From a virus: DNA of 52,402 nucleotides. Position numbers and translations under genes: made by a program. The stretch is from the IMG/VR virus record IMGVR_UViG_3300034106_003179, positions 1 through 52,402 of that record; one strand, written 5' to 3'. Positions 1 to 6,011 of this stretch are shown here, piece by piece. The notes beneath the pieces were generated by a model. The model saw nothing but the letters and a program-made list of their open reading frames with translations. It was not told the DNA's origin and did not search any database. Position 1 is the stretch's first letter. Each line of letters opens with the position of its first letter.

Positions 1-110
1 ATTTCGCTCAGACGGGGCGTTTTGGGCGACCCCCCCTAGGGGGTCATGGTCTTCTATTACGTAAGGGCATTCTCTCCGCAGCATGATCCAGAAGTTCGAC
101 GTGCCCCGGT
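1..110. other. Gene-free left edge with a short palindrome
   Basis: No gene is visible downstream of the HNH gene. Positions 28-45 form a 7-bp inverted repeat (GACCCCC, loop CCTA, GGGGGTC), and positions 57-64 are the palindrome TTACGTAA. There is no T-run, so the hairpin is not a convincing terminator. Confidence 0.4.
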
Positions 111-416
111 TCACCCGACGCTCACCGTCTTGCGGCTGTGGCACGAATGACAAAGGCACTGCCCGTTGTCTACCAGATACCGCAAGTCTGGCCGCTGCGC
201 GACGGGGATGATGTGGTCAGCATGGGCCTCACGCTTCCTCGCACACACGCGACCGCAGGAGCGGCATTGCCAGTTGTCCCGCAGCAACACCTCCCGCCGC
301 CACGCCGCGTGCTTGGAGTCGCAGTAGCCGCGGGCCGCGGCATTGGGTCGATACGCAGCCTTCTTGATTTTGAAGTTGGCCCGCGGCTGCCGGAACATTT
401 CGATTCGCTGTGGCAT
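111..416 (-). CDS. HNH endonuclease
   Basis: A 101-residue protein. Its C-terminal half has the zinc-supported HNH layout: CRSCGRVC, then AHADHIIPV with the catalytic His, an Asn in DNGQCLC, and CHSCHSRKT. Small HNH proteins of this size often nick DNA during packaging by HK97-like terminases and usually lie next to terS. Here the gene ends the minus-strand transcript at the left edge of the window. It would approach the packaging genes only if the genome is circular or permuted, which cannot be seen. Confidence 0.85.
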   Translation of the reverse strand: MPQRIEMFRQPRANFKIKKAAYRPNAAARGYCDSKHAAWRREVLLRDNWQCRSCGRVCARKREAHADHIIPVAQRPDLRYLVDNGQCLCHSCHSRKTVSVG

Positions 417-469
417 GAATTCATGCTACCACGCGACGCAACTGCCCGCTCTCGCCGCAATAGCGCACT

Positions 470-646
470 TCAGGCGGGCGGTTCAGGAATTGGCATCCAG
501 TGGGTCGGCATCTTCTCCCAAACGTCCCAAGCGTCATACGCACCGGGCGCGTAGCGTGTCGCAATCGTGACGTTCTTGCCGTCACTCAGCAGCACGCGGT
601 CGCAATCTGGCTTCCGCTCGCTCACCGGAATCCATTGGCCTTCCAT
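470..646 (-). CDS. DUF551-like small protein (copy 1)
   Basis: A 58-residue protein starting MEGQWIPVSERKPDC and ending THWMPIPEPP. The WIPVSER and THWMP(I/L)P blocks match the DUF551 family, common in phages and of unknown role. I chose the ATG at 646 because the family begins just before this tryptophan; an upstream alternative start would add nine residues. A second member lies at 3324-3611. Confidence 0.7.
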   Translation of the reverse strand: MEGQWIPVSERKPDCDRVLLSDGKNVTIATRYAPGAYDAWDVWEKMPTHWMPIPEPPA

Positions 647-709
647 GTCTCTCCCTTCGCTCTGTAGCGTCATTCAGCGTCGCGTTCCGCAGAAACAATG
701 GTTCTGTGG

Positions 710-1003
710 CTACACCACTCGCCCAAGATGCTTCACTCGGGGCCAGTAGACCCCCTTCTTGTTTCCGACCTGGACTAGATACGACCGATGATCGCGAGGC
801 ATCCCATAGCCTGCGGCTGAGTTGCACCCCAATCCTTCTGGCGGCACCGGCTTCTCGCCAGCCTCAACGACGGCAACGACCACGCCAACCTTCCGCTTGT
901 AACTGCCGCCGGACGCGCTGCCCCAATACACGCCGTCTCCGACCTTGAGCCCCTCCATCGCAGAACCACGCGATGGAATGGACTGCTCATTCTCGTCTGT
1001 CAT
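710..1003 (-). CDS. Hypothetical cassette protein with attC-encoded N-terminus
   Basis: A 97-residue protein with no recognised domain. The core (KVGDGVYWGSASGG, then VYWPRVKHLGRVV) looks like a small beta-rich fold. The ATG at 1003 and its ribosome-binding site (CACAGGAG, 8-nt spacing) lie in the loop of attC-like hairpin A. Residues 1-14 are therefore written by the hairpin arm and carry the SRGS tag seen in other array ORFs. A second ATG (MEGLKVGD) sits just past the hairpin and could be used instead. Confidence 0.55.
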   Translation of the reverse strand: MTDENEQSIPSRGSAMEGLKVGDGVYWGSASGGSYKRKVGVVVAVVEAGEKPVPPEGLGCNSAAGYGMPRDHRSYLVQVGNKKGVYWPRVKHLGRVV

Positions 1004-1046
1004 GTGTCATGCTCCTGTGTTCGCAGCCATTCATCGCAAGCGTTCT
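962..1046 (-). repeat. attC-like hairpin A
   Basis: The arms begin and end AGAAC / GTTCT. Next comes an unpaired CAC opposite AAGC, a GCGAT/ATCGC box, an unpaired G, a GAATGG/CCATTC stem, an unpaired A, and CTGC/GCAG. Stem sequence differs from units B, D and E while complementarity is kept, and the two bulges sit in the same places. The upstream ORF's stop codon (1046-1048) touches the element, as at the 3' end of an integron cassette. The loop carries an RBS and ATG. Confidence 0.65.
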
Positions 1047-1324
1047 CACTGCGCTCGTTCCAGCAAGCCGCGTAGCACCTCTGCTCGCCGTGCCTCTGAT
1101 TGCAAATCGCCGTAATCGGAAAACCAGCGGATCGCCGCCCGCTCCTCGTCGGTGAGCGTGGGGTGGCCAAGCCGCACCACAGTCCCACCGACCATCGCGG
1201 CCTCGCTCGTCGCGTCCTTTTCCAGAAACCACAGCGAGTGCTGCACGCCCTCGTCGTCAATCACGGCGTAGGCCATCACCGCAGAACCACGCGATGCAGC
1301 GGACATCTTATCTACCTCGTTCAT
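1046..1324 (-). CDS. Small LTxEER-family cassette protein
   Basis: A 92-residue protein. ATG 1324 lies in the loop of hairpin B with an AGGAG site 8 nt upstream. Residues 8-15 (MSAASRGS) come from the hairpin arm, and MAYAVIDDEG may be the original start. The C-terminal half contains HPTLTDEERAAI and VLRGLLERAQ, a motif shared with ORFs at 1367, 1694-1939 and 2675. It is probably helical. Function is unknown. The stop codon abuts hairpin A. Confidence 0.6.
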   Translation of the reverse strand: MNEVDKMSAASRGSAVMAYAVIDDEGVQHSLWFLEKDATSEAAMVGGTVVRLGHPTLTDEERAAIRWFSDYGDLQSEARRAEVLRGLLERAQ

Positions 1325-1367
1325 GTGTCAATCTCCTGTGTTCGATGCCGCTGATCGCTGACGTTCT
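1283..1367 (-). repeat. attC-like hairpin B
   Basis: AGAAC/GTTCT ends enclose an internal loop, the GCGAT box, an unpaired G, CAGCGG/CCGCTG, an unpaired A and CATC/GATG. The loop holds AGGAG and the ATG of the next ORF. The preceding ORF's TGA (1367-1369) overlaps the outer box. Layout and bulge positions match A, D and E. Confidence 0.65.
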
Positions 1368-1939
1368 CAGCCTAGCCGCTCCAGCAGCCGCCGAAGGACT
1401 GCTGCCGCTTCTTCATCATTCGGGCCGCCATAGGTGATGTCTTCGCAGTTTGCGATTCCAGCCTTGATCGCCTCCCGCTCCTCATCGGTGAGCCGCAGTC
1501 TGTTGATCTCCTTGCTGGCCGCCTCCGCAGAATCGCAAGCCGCCTTCCAGTCAGCCGCCTTGTCTGCCACGCATTTCTGAAGCGCCGTTCGGTACTCGTC
1601 AATCGTCGAATTGTCGCTCACAATAAGCCTCGCGTGAGGGTGGCAGCCGTGAGAACCACGCATTGGAGCAGACCCGGCATCGTCATGTGTCATTTCAACG
1701 TCCTTTCTCGGGCTGCTCAATGCAGCCGTACGTCCACTTTTGAAAAGTTTTTGCGCGACCTCGCCCGCCCGTAACTGTTCCTGCCGAGCCGTAAGCGTTT
1801 TTGTCAGTCGTTCAGACCTGTCCAGAAACGCACGGATGGCCGAAATCTGCTCCGAACTTGGCAGCGGGGCGCAAGTGGACTCGCAAAAATCCACAGCGGC
1901 CTTTATGGCAGTCCGCTCTTGCGGAGTTCTCTCACTCAC
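1367..1939 (-). CDS. Read-through of two LTxEER-type cassette ORFs
   Basis: A continuous frame of 190 residues from GTG 1939. Residues 1-82 (SERTPQERTAIKAA, then AIRAFLDRSERL) resemble the motif of the neighbours. The frame then crosses attC-like hairpin C and continues as a second unit. That unit has its own ATG at 1693 (MTHDD, with AAAGGA 7 nt upstream in the hairpin loop), giving a 108-residue product that ends RLRLTDEEREAI...LRRLLERLG. Both the fusion and the internal product are possible. GTG 1939 overlaps the end of the 57-residue ORF upstream, suggesting coupling. Confidence 0.45.
   Translation of the reverse strand: MSERTPQERTAIKAAVDFCESTCAPLPSSEQISAIRAFLDRSERLTKTLTARQEQLRAGEVAQKLFKSGRTAALSSPRKDVEMTHDDAGSAPMRGSHGCHPHARLIVSDNSTIDEYRTALQKCVADKAADWKAACDSAEAASKEINRLRLTDEEREAIKAGIANCEDITYGGPNDEEAAAVLRRLLERLG
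1652..1735 (-). repeat. attC-like hairpin C (degenerate)
   Basis: GCATTG(G)AGCAG(A)CCCG pairs with CGGGCTGCTCAATGC (1709-1723) with the same two bulges as the other units. The outer AGAAC has no clear partner: the opposite side reads through GTACGTCC. No stop codon separates the flanking ORFs at this unit, so it may be an inactivated cassette boundary. Confidence 0.5.
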
Positions 1940-2105
1940 AAATCGACGCCGGGTAGACCCACAAGGCCGCCCGATCATTGGTTGTTTCAGTTCCGCCCCA
2001 GTATTTTTCGCCAGTGTCGGCGCAGAACACGTCGATGAGCGCCGGGTCGCTGAGAAACTTTGCCAACAAGTCTGGCCCACATTGCGGCTTCGGCTTGAAG
2101 CCCAC
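1932..2105 (-). CDS. 57-residue hypothetical cassette ORF
   Basis: Starts GTG at 2105 (MGFKPKPQC), immediately after the TGA of a 39-residue leader ORF (TGAgttGTG), so termination-reinitiation is likely. Contains PDLLAKFLSDPALIDVFC and TGEKYWGG, then ends PASICE. No Shine-Dalgarno is visible. Sequence complexity looks protein-like, but there is no recognised family. Confidence 0.4.
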   Translation of the reverse strand: MGFKPKPQCGPDLLAKFLSDPALIDVFCADTGEKYWGGTETTNDRAALWVYPASICE

Positions 2106-2108
2106 AAC

Positions 2109-2228
2109 TCAAAACGGGTCAACAAAGAGTCCCGGCCGCAACTCCAGAAGACGCACCGCGCCCGCGCACCGCTCAACGCGGAGAGAACCACGCGATGCAG
2201 CGGACATCTCATCACCCTCGTTCGTCAT
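2109..2228 (-). CDS. 39-residue leader ORF from hairpin D
   Basis: ATG 2228 sits in the loop of hairpin D, 5 nt after CAGGAG. It reads MTNEGDEMSAASRGS, partly from the hairpin arm, and stops just before the GTG of the next ORF. It may act mainly as a ribosome loader for the 57-residue ORF. This is weakly supported as an independent gene. Confidence 0.3.
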   Translation of the reverse strand: MTNEGDEMSAASRGSLRVERCAGAVRLLELRPGLFVDPF

Positions 2229-2268
2229 GGTTGCTCCTGTGTTCGATGCTGCTGATCGCAAGCGTTAT
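2184..2268 (-). repeat. attC-like hairpin D
   Basis: AGAAC and GTTAT ends, internal loop, GCGAT box, unpaired G, CAGCGG opposite CTGCTG (one mismatch), unpaired A, CATC/GATG. The upstream ORF's TAA (2265-2267) lies inside the outer box. The loop contains CAGGAG and an ATG. Confidence 0.6.
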
Positions 2269-2537
2269 GCCACAGTTGGCCCGGCTATCGTCGTTCCAGT
2301 TACGGCCGAGTCGATTACTGCCCGCATCGCCTTTGCCAGCATCCAGCAGTGCCACCCGGCCTCTTCCTTCGTCTCGCAATCCGCCACCTTGAAATGCTGC
2401 GGCCCGATGGTCAGCCACGCGGAATGAGCTTCGGGCCAATCTTCGTCGATGGCCTTCGTTACCCGTGTGTACCTCTCAGCCAAAGCCCAGTCCCGAGCAG
2501 GCGCTGCTGTCGGAAGTTCAGGCATCATCCAGTTCAT
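2265..2537 (-). CDS. Hypothetical cassette protein
   Basis: A 90-residue protein whose ATG 2537 follows the 3' outer box of hairpin E within 3 nt, as classical integron cassettes do, and whose stop is inside hairpin D. Contains YTRVTKAIDEDWPEAHSAW and GPQHFKVADCETKEEAGWHC, resembling short phage proteins that adjust for context, but I do not recognise the family. No Shine-Dalgarno is obvious. Confidence 0.55.
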   Translation of the reverse strand: MNWMMPELPTAAPARDWALAERYTRVTKAIDEDWPEAHSAWLTIGPQHFKVADCETKEEAGWHCWMLAKAMRAVIDSAVTGTTIAGPTVA

Positions 2538-2658
2538 GGCATAACCACGCGATGCAGCGGACTCGCGATTCCGCTTTGTGGTGTAGTTTCGTCAGCGGTC
2601 GCGAGCCGCTGATCGCAAGCGTTATCACCGCCCACGCCACCGGCTCTTTGCTGTCCAT
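2518..2658 (-). CDS. 46-residue ORF running through hairpin E
   Basis: ATG 2658 has GAGGG 4 nt upstream and begins MDSKEPVAWAVI; 'EPVAW' openings are common in small phage proteins. After residue 12 the frame is encoded by hairpin E and ends at 2518, past the next ORF's start. It may be a gene truncated by the hairpin. Low confidence. Confidence 0.35.
   Translation of the reverse strand: MDSKEPVAWAVITLAISGSRPLTKLHHKAESRVRCIAWLCHELDDA
2541..2625 (-). repeat. attC-like hairpin E (best formed)
   Basis: ATAAC/GTTAT outer box, then CAC opposite AAGC, GCGAT/ATCGC, unpaired G, CAGCGG/CCGCTG, unpaired A, CTCGCGA/TCGCGAG, unpaired TT, CCGCT/AGCGG, and an 18-nt terminal loop. The stem is the longest in the array. 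Unlike A-D the loop has no RBS. Confidence 0.65.
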
Positions 2659-2674
2659 ACGTCCCTCTCTGATT

Positions 2675-2914
2675 TCAAGAGCGTCGTTCCGTCCGTTCCA
2701 GCAGCCCGCGAAGTGTGTTTGCTATGCTTGCACACTCCTCATCATCGTCGTTGTCGTTGTACGCTCCGACAGCTTCAGCAATCGCCCTCCGCTCCGCTTT
2801 TGTGAGTCGCAGGCGAGCGATCTCATCGGCAGCCTCGTCCAGCAACGCCAACGGCTCGCCTTCCTGCTCTGCCCGTAATGATCGCTCTCGGAGTTCGTTG
2901 ATTATGTCGCTCAT
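2675..2914 (-). CDS. Small LTxEER-family protein
   Basis: A 79-residue, highly charged, probably all-helical protein. RLRLTKAERRAI and ANTLRGLLERTERR match the C-terminal motif of the ORFs at 1046 and 1367. Residues 1-35 (MSDIINELRERSLRAEQEG) look like a coiled coil. It precedes the hairpin array but has no hairpin on its own 5' side. Function unknown. Confidence 0.6.
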   Translation of the reverse strand: MSDIINELRERSLRAEQEGEPLALLDEAADEIARLRLTKAERRAIAEAVGAYNDNDDDEECASIANTLRGLLERTERRS

Positions 2915-2966
2915 GTCCCTCTCTGCGGCGTGTTGTGCAACTATCCGGCAATTCCGGTTGGTTCAC

Positions 2967-3185
2967 TCAGACGAGCAGACTCGTCAATTCGTACGGCACC
3001 AGCGCCCGTATCTCTTCCACGATCTTGGCCGTCTCAGGCGACGGCTCGCCGTGCTTGAGAATCGACCGGCACCGCGATTCGATCAACTCCAGCGCGATGA
3101 GCGCATCACGCCCGGCGAGTGCGTACCGATGCTCCCGCTCGTCGTCGGGGTCAGCGAGGTCGAATCGTAGCGTGGCGTGTGCCAT
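2967..3185 (-). CDS. Hypothetical small protein
   Basis: 72 residues, acidic, starting MAHATLRFDLADPDDEREH, with a helical LAGRDALIALELIESRCRSIL segment. The DPDDxxEH and helical layout occurs in small phage proteins, but no function is known to me. ATG at 3185. Confidence 0.5.
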   Translation of the reverse strand: MAHATLRFDLADPDDEREHRYALAGRDALIALELIESRCRSILKHGEPSPETAKIVEEIRALVPYELTSLLV

Positions 3186-3272
3186 GTTCCATATTCCCGA
3201 ATCTAGAACGCCCAGATTGTATCAGCATTCATACGGGAAACGTGTCGCTTCGGATACGTTTCGGCAACAAAT

Positions 3273-3300
3273 GCTAGGTACTTGTTCGCAACTACCTAGC
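3273..3300. promoter_or_regulatory. Inverted repeat with TTCG loop
   Basis: GCTAGGTA(C)TTG, loop TTCG, CAA(C)TACCTAGC: an 11-bp stem with one C-C mismatch, in the 138-nt gap between two small ORFs. A weaker AAACGT/ACGTTT pair lies just to its left (3237-3262 region). There is no T-run, so an operator or RNA hairpin is as likely as a terminator. Confidence 0.4.
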
Positions 3301-3323
3301 CGTCTTCTGGTGCAAGATCGCAA

Positions 3324-3611
3324 TCACTCAGTCCAACCACTCGGCGGCGTTGAGTGCGGTAGCGGAAAAGTCACAGGCTCGCCGCGCTTGGGCGACCTGT
3401 ATTTTTCACCTTGCGGCGGCATCGCGGGCAGCGGCATCCAATGCGTGACCGTCTGCGGCGAGTGCGGCAGGTCGGCGTCTCCCCACCATTCGCCGCTTCT
3501 CAACATGGCGACGGTCATGTATCCGCCGCAAGCAATGAGAACGTCTTGATTGCCTTCCGGCAGACGTTCTTTGACTGGAATCCACTCGGGGAAGGCGTTA
3601 GTCTTCGCCAT
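3324..3611 (-). CDS. DUF551-like small protein (copy 2)
   Basis: A 95-residue protein with EWIPVKERLPEGNQDVLIACGG near the start and THWMPLPAMPP near the centre, the paired blocks of DUF551. ATG 3611 is preceded by GGAG. It has a longer C-terminal tail than the copy at 470-646. Function is unknown; members are scattered in phage early and accessory regions. Confidence 0.7.
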   Translation of the reverse strand: MAKTNAFPEWIPVKERLPEGNQDVLIACGGYMTVAMLRSGEWWGDADLPHSPQTVTHWMPLPAMPPQGEKYRSPKRGEPVTFPLPHSTPPSGWTE

Positions 3612-3645
3612 AGCCTTGTCTCCTATCTCAACTAGGGGCGGGTTA

Positions 3646-3680
3646 GAACCGGCGGCGGGCTGCAATCCCGTCGCCGGTTC
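3646..3680. other. Strong intergenic hairpin
   Basis: A 14-bp stem with one G-T pair, GAACCGGCGGCGGG / CCCGTCGCCGGTTC, loop CTGCAAT, in the gap upstream of the DUF551 gene. It lacks a U-tract. It could reduce read-through or protect a transcript end. It does not fold as a tRNA. Confidence 0.4.
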
Positions 3681-3757
3681 GCATTTATACATCGCCCAGA
3701 CGGGGAAGGCAAGTCCAGCCAAAATCCCGACTCTCTCTAAGGTGCCTAGCGCAACGG

Positions 3758-3988
3758 CTATTCTCGGCCCTCAATCCTCAAATCAGACGCCAGGGCAACG
3801 GGAATAACGTCAACGAATTTCCGGCCATCCGCGTCTTTCCTAGTCCATGTCAGGTAGCCGCCCCCGCGCCAGCCTTTGGATTCAACGTAAATGCCGCTAA
3901 CGGTTGCTCCGTTATGCCACCACTCGGCGCGAGCGCAAAAACAGCAAACCACAACAGACATCAAACACAATAGGTGGGAGTGAACCAT
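3758..3988 (-). CDS. Small exported or membrane protein
   Basis: 76 residues. Residues 1-21 (MVHSHLLCLMSVVVCCFCARA) look like a signal peptide with a possible AxA cleavage site. The mature part is short and tryptophan-rich (AEWWHNG, GWRGGGYLTWTRKDADG). It lies directly downstream of the adhesin genes. Function unknown. Confidence 0.5.
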   Translation of the reverse strand: MVHSHLLCLMSVVVCCFCARAEWWHNGATVSGIYVESKGWRGGGYLTWTRKDADGRKFVDVIPVALASDLRIEGRE

Positions 3989-4033
3989 TTCGTTGTCCTG
4001 CGAATAGTGCGCTAGGTTGTGGGCCTAGCGCAC

Positions 4034-4435
4034 CTAGAGGCTTGCCGCCTCGCGGAACGCGGCATCGACCGCCGCTTCGTCCAGCCCCAACGCCGCAGCC
4101 AGCGGAATTAGCATCGCGTGCGACCGTTCGATATACGGAGCGTACTCCCATTCCACCCGCACCACCTCGCGTTGCGTGGCGTCTGGGATCGCGTCAATGG
4201 CTGACTCCACCGCCGCCATGCTCACGCCATGCGAAACGAGCCATAGGCGAATCTGGCGGGCCGTGATTTGCTCCGGCACCGGCGAGGTGTCGGGGGCCAT
4301 CTGCCAGCCCTCCGGCAGCTGATCGTCGGGGATGGCCGTGCAGCCATCCGGCGGCGACCAGCCTTCGGGAACGTCAACGCGAACGAACGTCACGACACGA
4401 CCGGCAGCGTTGAGGATTGCGAGAGAGTTTGCCAT
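4034..4435 (-). CDS. Putative tail-fibre-associated protein
   Basis: 133 residues. The N-terminal half (NAAGRVVTFVRVDVPEGWSPPDGC) resembles small fibre-associated or fibre-assembly proteins. The C-terminal half (QITARQIRLWLVSHGVSM...DATQREVVRVEWEYA) matches the DUF4376/XkdW-like helical segment often found there. ATG overlaps the stop of the glycine-rich fibre gene (TAATG), which supports a joint role. Function is inferred from position. Confidence 0.55.
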   Translation of the reverse strand: MANSLAILNAAGRVVTFVRVDVPEGWSPPDGCTAIPDDQLPEGWQMAPDTSPVPEQITARQIRLWLVSHGVSMAAVESAIDAIPDATQREVVRVEWEYAPYIERSHAMLIPLAAALGLDEAAVDAAFREAASL

Positions 4436-5781
4436 TAGATCACCACAATGCGAATGAAGCCCGGCGAGCCGTTGCCGCCAGCGCCGGAGCTGAACCCGTT
4501 GGCACTTGCACCACCACCACCGCCAGCCGCGCCATATCCAACGCCGTTACCGCCAGCGCCAGCCTCACCAGAAGCGTTGCCATTTCCACCGGCACCAGAA
4601 ATGCCAACCAGTTGACCGACAGAGCCCATCGCACCGCTGTTACTCCAACCGCTCGCGCCAGCCGCACCGGCCGTGGATGCTGCAAGGGGCTGCGCCGTGT
4701 TGCCGTATTCGGTGCGATTTGACCAGCCGCCACTGCCGCCAACACCAAACGCATCAGATGCGTTGACACCACCGCCGCCGCCGCCGCCACTTGCCACCCA
4801 GCCAGAATTGCCACCACCAACGCCCGCAGGGGGCGAAGCAGTTGCGCCACCGTTTCCGCCTTGGCCGCCCCACCCGTAATCCGACTGCGGTTGCGTGCCA
4901 ATGGGGCTGATCGCTCCACCGCCTGCGCTGGCCGTTCCAGCGCCACCTGCGCCGCCGCCTGCTGCGTTCCAGTAGAAAAATTGCGACGAAGTGTGAGCGA
5001 AACTACTGCCGCCAGCCGTACCGGCTGCACCGTCTTGGTTGTCGGTCGTTCTTGCAGCGCCGCCACCTCCGCCAGCACCCGCGCTAATTGTCAGCGTGCT
5101 TGATTCCAGTTGGGAAACCGCAACCCAGCCAGTTCGGATGCGCCCGGCAGCAGCACCACCTCCGCCACCACCGCGAGCCGTGCCAGCCGCGCCGCGACGG
5201 CCACTGCCACCGCCACCACCACCGCCGATAATCTCCAGCAGCACAAACCGTGCGCCGGTCGGTATCGCCCATGTGTACGATCCGTTGCTGCCTGTCGCTG
5301 TAGCAGGGGCAGATGTGCGGGTGAACTCAAAAAAGGCTGGCAGAGTAACCGCGCCGGTAGACCCGTTCACGCTCGCCGCGACGGGGGCAAATGTGGAGTC
5401 GCCACGCAGGAAGGTTGTGCTGTTCGCCGTGCCGCTGCCAAGCCTCGCCGCAGCGACGGTGCCGCTGCTGATGTTTCCGGCGTTGGTCGTGTCGGTCGTG
5501 GCCGACGCTGCGAGGCCGCTCACGTGCGAGCTGCTGATCGTCGCGGCCGTCGTGAGGACGCCGCCAGTCGTGGTCACGACGATCTGCCCGCTTGTCGCGC
5601 CGATGGCCCCGGCGTTGGTGAGGTTGCCGTGAGTGTGCGATGCCGCAGCCGCGCCAATGCCTGCGGGCGTGATCGACCCGTCCGCCACCAACTCCCACGC
5701 GGAACCCGTCCACGAATAGACGCGCCCGTTCTGCGTGCTTTGGTCGCCTACGGTCGGCGAGGATGGGAATGAAAATGGCAT
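4435..5781 (-). CDS. Tail fibre/adhesin with glycine-rich C-terminal domain
   Basis: 448 residues. It starts with a short phage-type module (SPTVGDQSTQNGRVYSWTG), then serine/threonine-rich repeats like the larger fibre at 7220-8821 (SHTHGNL, SGTVAAARLGSG). From about residue 185 it is dominated by Gly/Ala/Ser runs (GGGGGGGSG, GGSGGWSN) and ends GFIRIVVI. Polyglycine-rich tips of this kind form the receptor-binding sandwich of several phage adhesins, so host recognition is likely. Confidence 0.75.
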   Translation of the reverse strand: MPFSFPSSPTVGDQSTQNGRVYSWTGSAWELVADGSITPAGIGAAAASHTHGNLTNAGAIGATSGQIVVTTTGGVLTTAATISSSHVSGLAASATTDTTNAGNISSGTVAAARLGSGTANSTTFLRGDSTFAPVAASVNGSTGAVTLPAFFEFTRTSAPATATGSNGSYTWAIPTGARFVLLEIIGGGGGGGSGRRGAAGTARGGGGGGAAAGRIRTGWVAVSQLESSTLTISAGAGGGGGAARTTDNQDGAAGTAGGSSFAHTSSQFFYWNAAGGGAGGAGTASAGGGAISPIGTQPQSDYGWGGQGGNGGATASPPAGVGGGNSGWVASGGGGGGGVNASDAFGVGGSGGWSNRTEYGNTAQPLAASTAGAAGASGWSNSGAMGSVGQLVGISGAGGNGNASGEAGAGGNGVGYGAAGGGGGASANGFSSGAGGNGSPGFIRIVVI

Positions 5782-5789
5782 GTGTGTTT

Positions 5790-6011
5790 CTATCCTAGCG
5801 TCTCAACCGCCGGAACCTCATCTGTTGGCTGGAGCGTTTCTAGCCATTCAGCGTAGCCCTGCCAGTAGCCGCCTTGGCCGCAATCCGCAAGCAGGTCAGC
5901 ACCGACGAGCCAGCCGCCGCGATCACCGCGCACCGGCTGAATCTGCCGGTCAGCGTACCGGGCGTTGAGGGTCGCCAATGCGCCTAGGTTGTCAGCGTTT
6001 AGCCACGACAT
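5790..6011 (-). CDS. Small tail-associated protein
   Basis: 73 residues beginning MSWLNADNLGALATLNARYADRQIQP and containing YWQGYAEWLETLQP. The start overlaps the previous stop (TAATG) between two adhesin genes, so it is probably part of the fibre operon. No family recognised. Confidence 0.5.
   Translation of the reverse strand: MSWLNADNLGALATLNARYADRQIQPVRGDRGGWLVGADLLADCGQGGYWQGYAEWLETLQPTDEVPAVETLG

Noticed and set aside
3640-3690. Possible tRNA at the strong hairpin near the DUF551 gene.
   Set aside because: The sequence makes one long stem; no D-arm, anticodon arm or acceptor pairing could be found.
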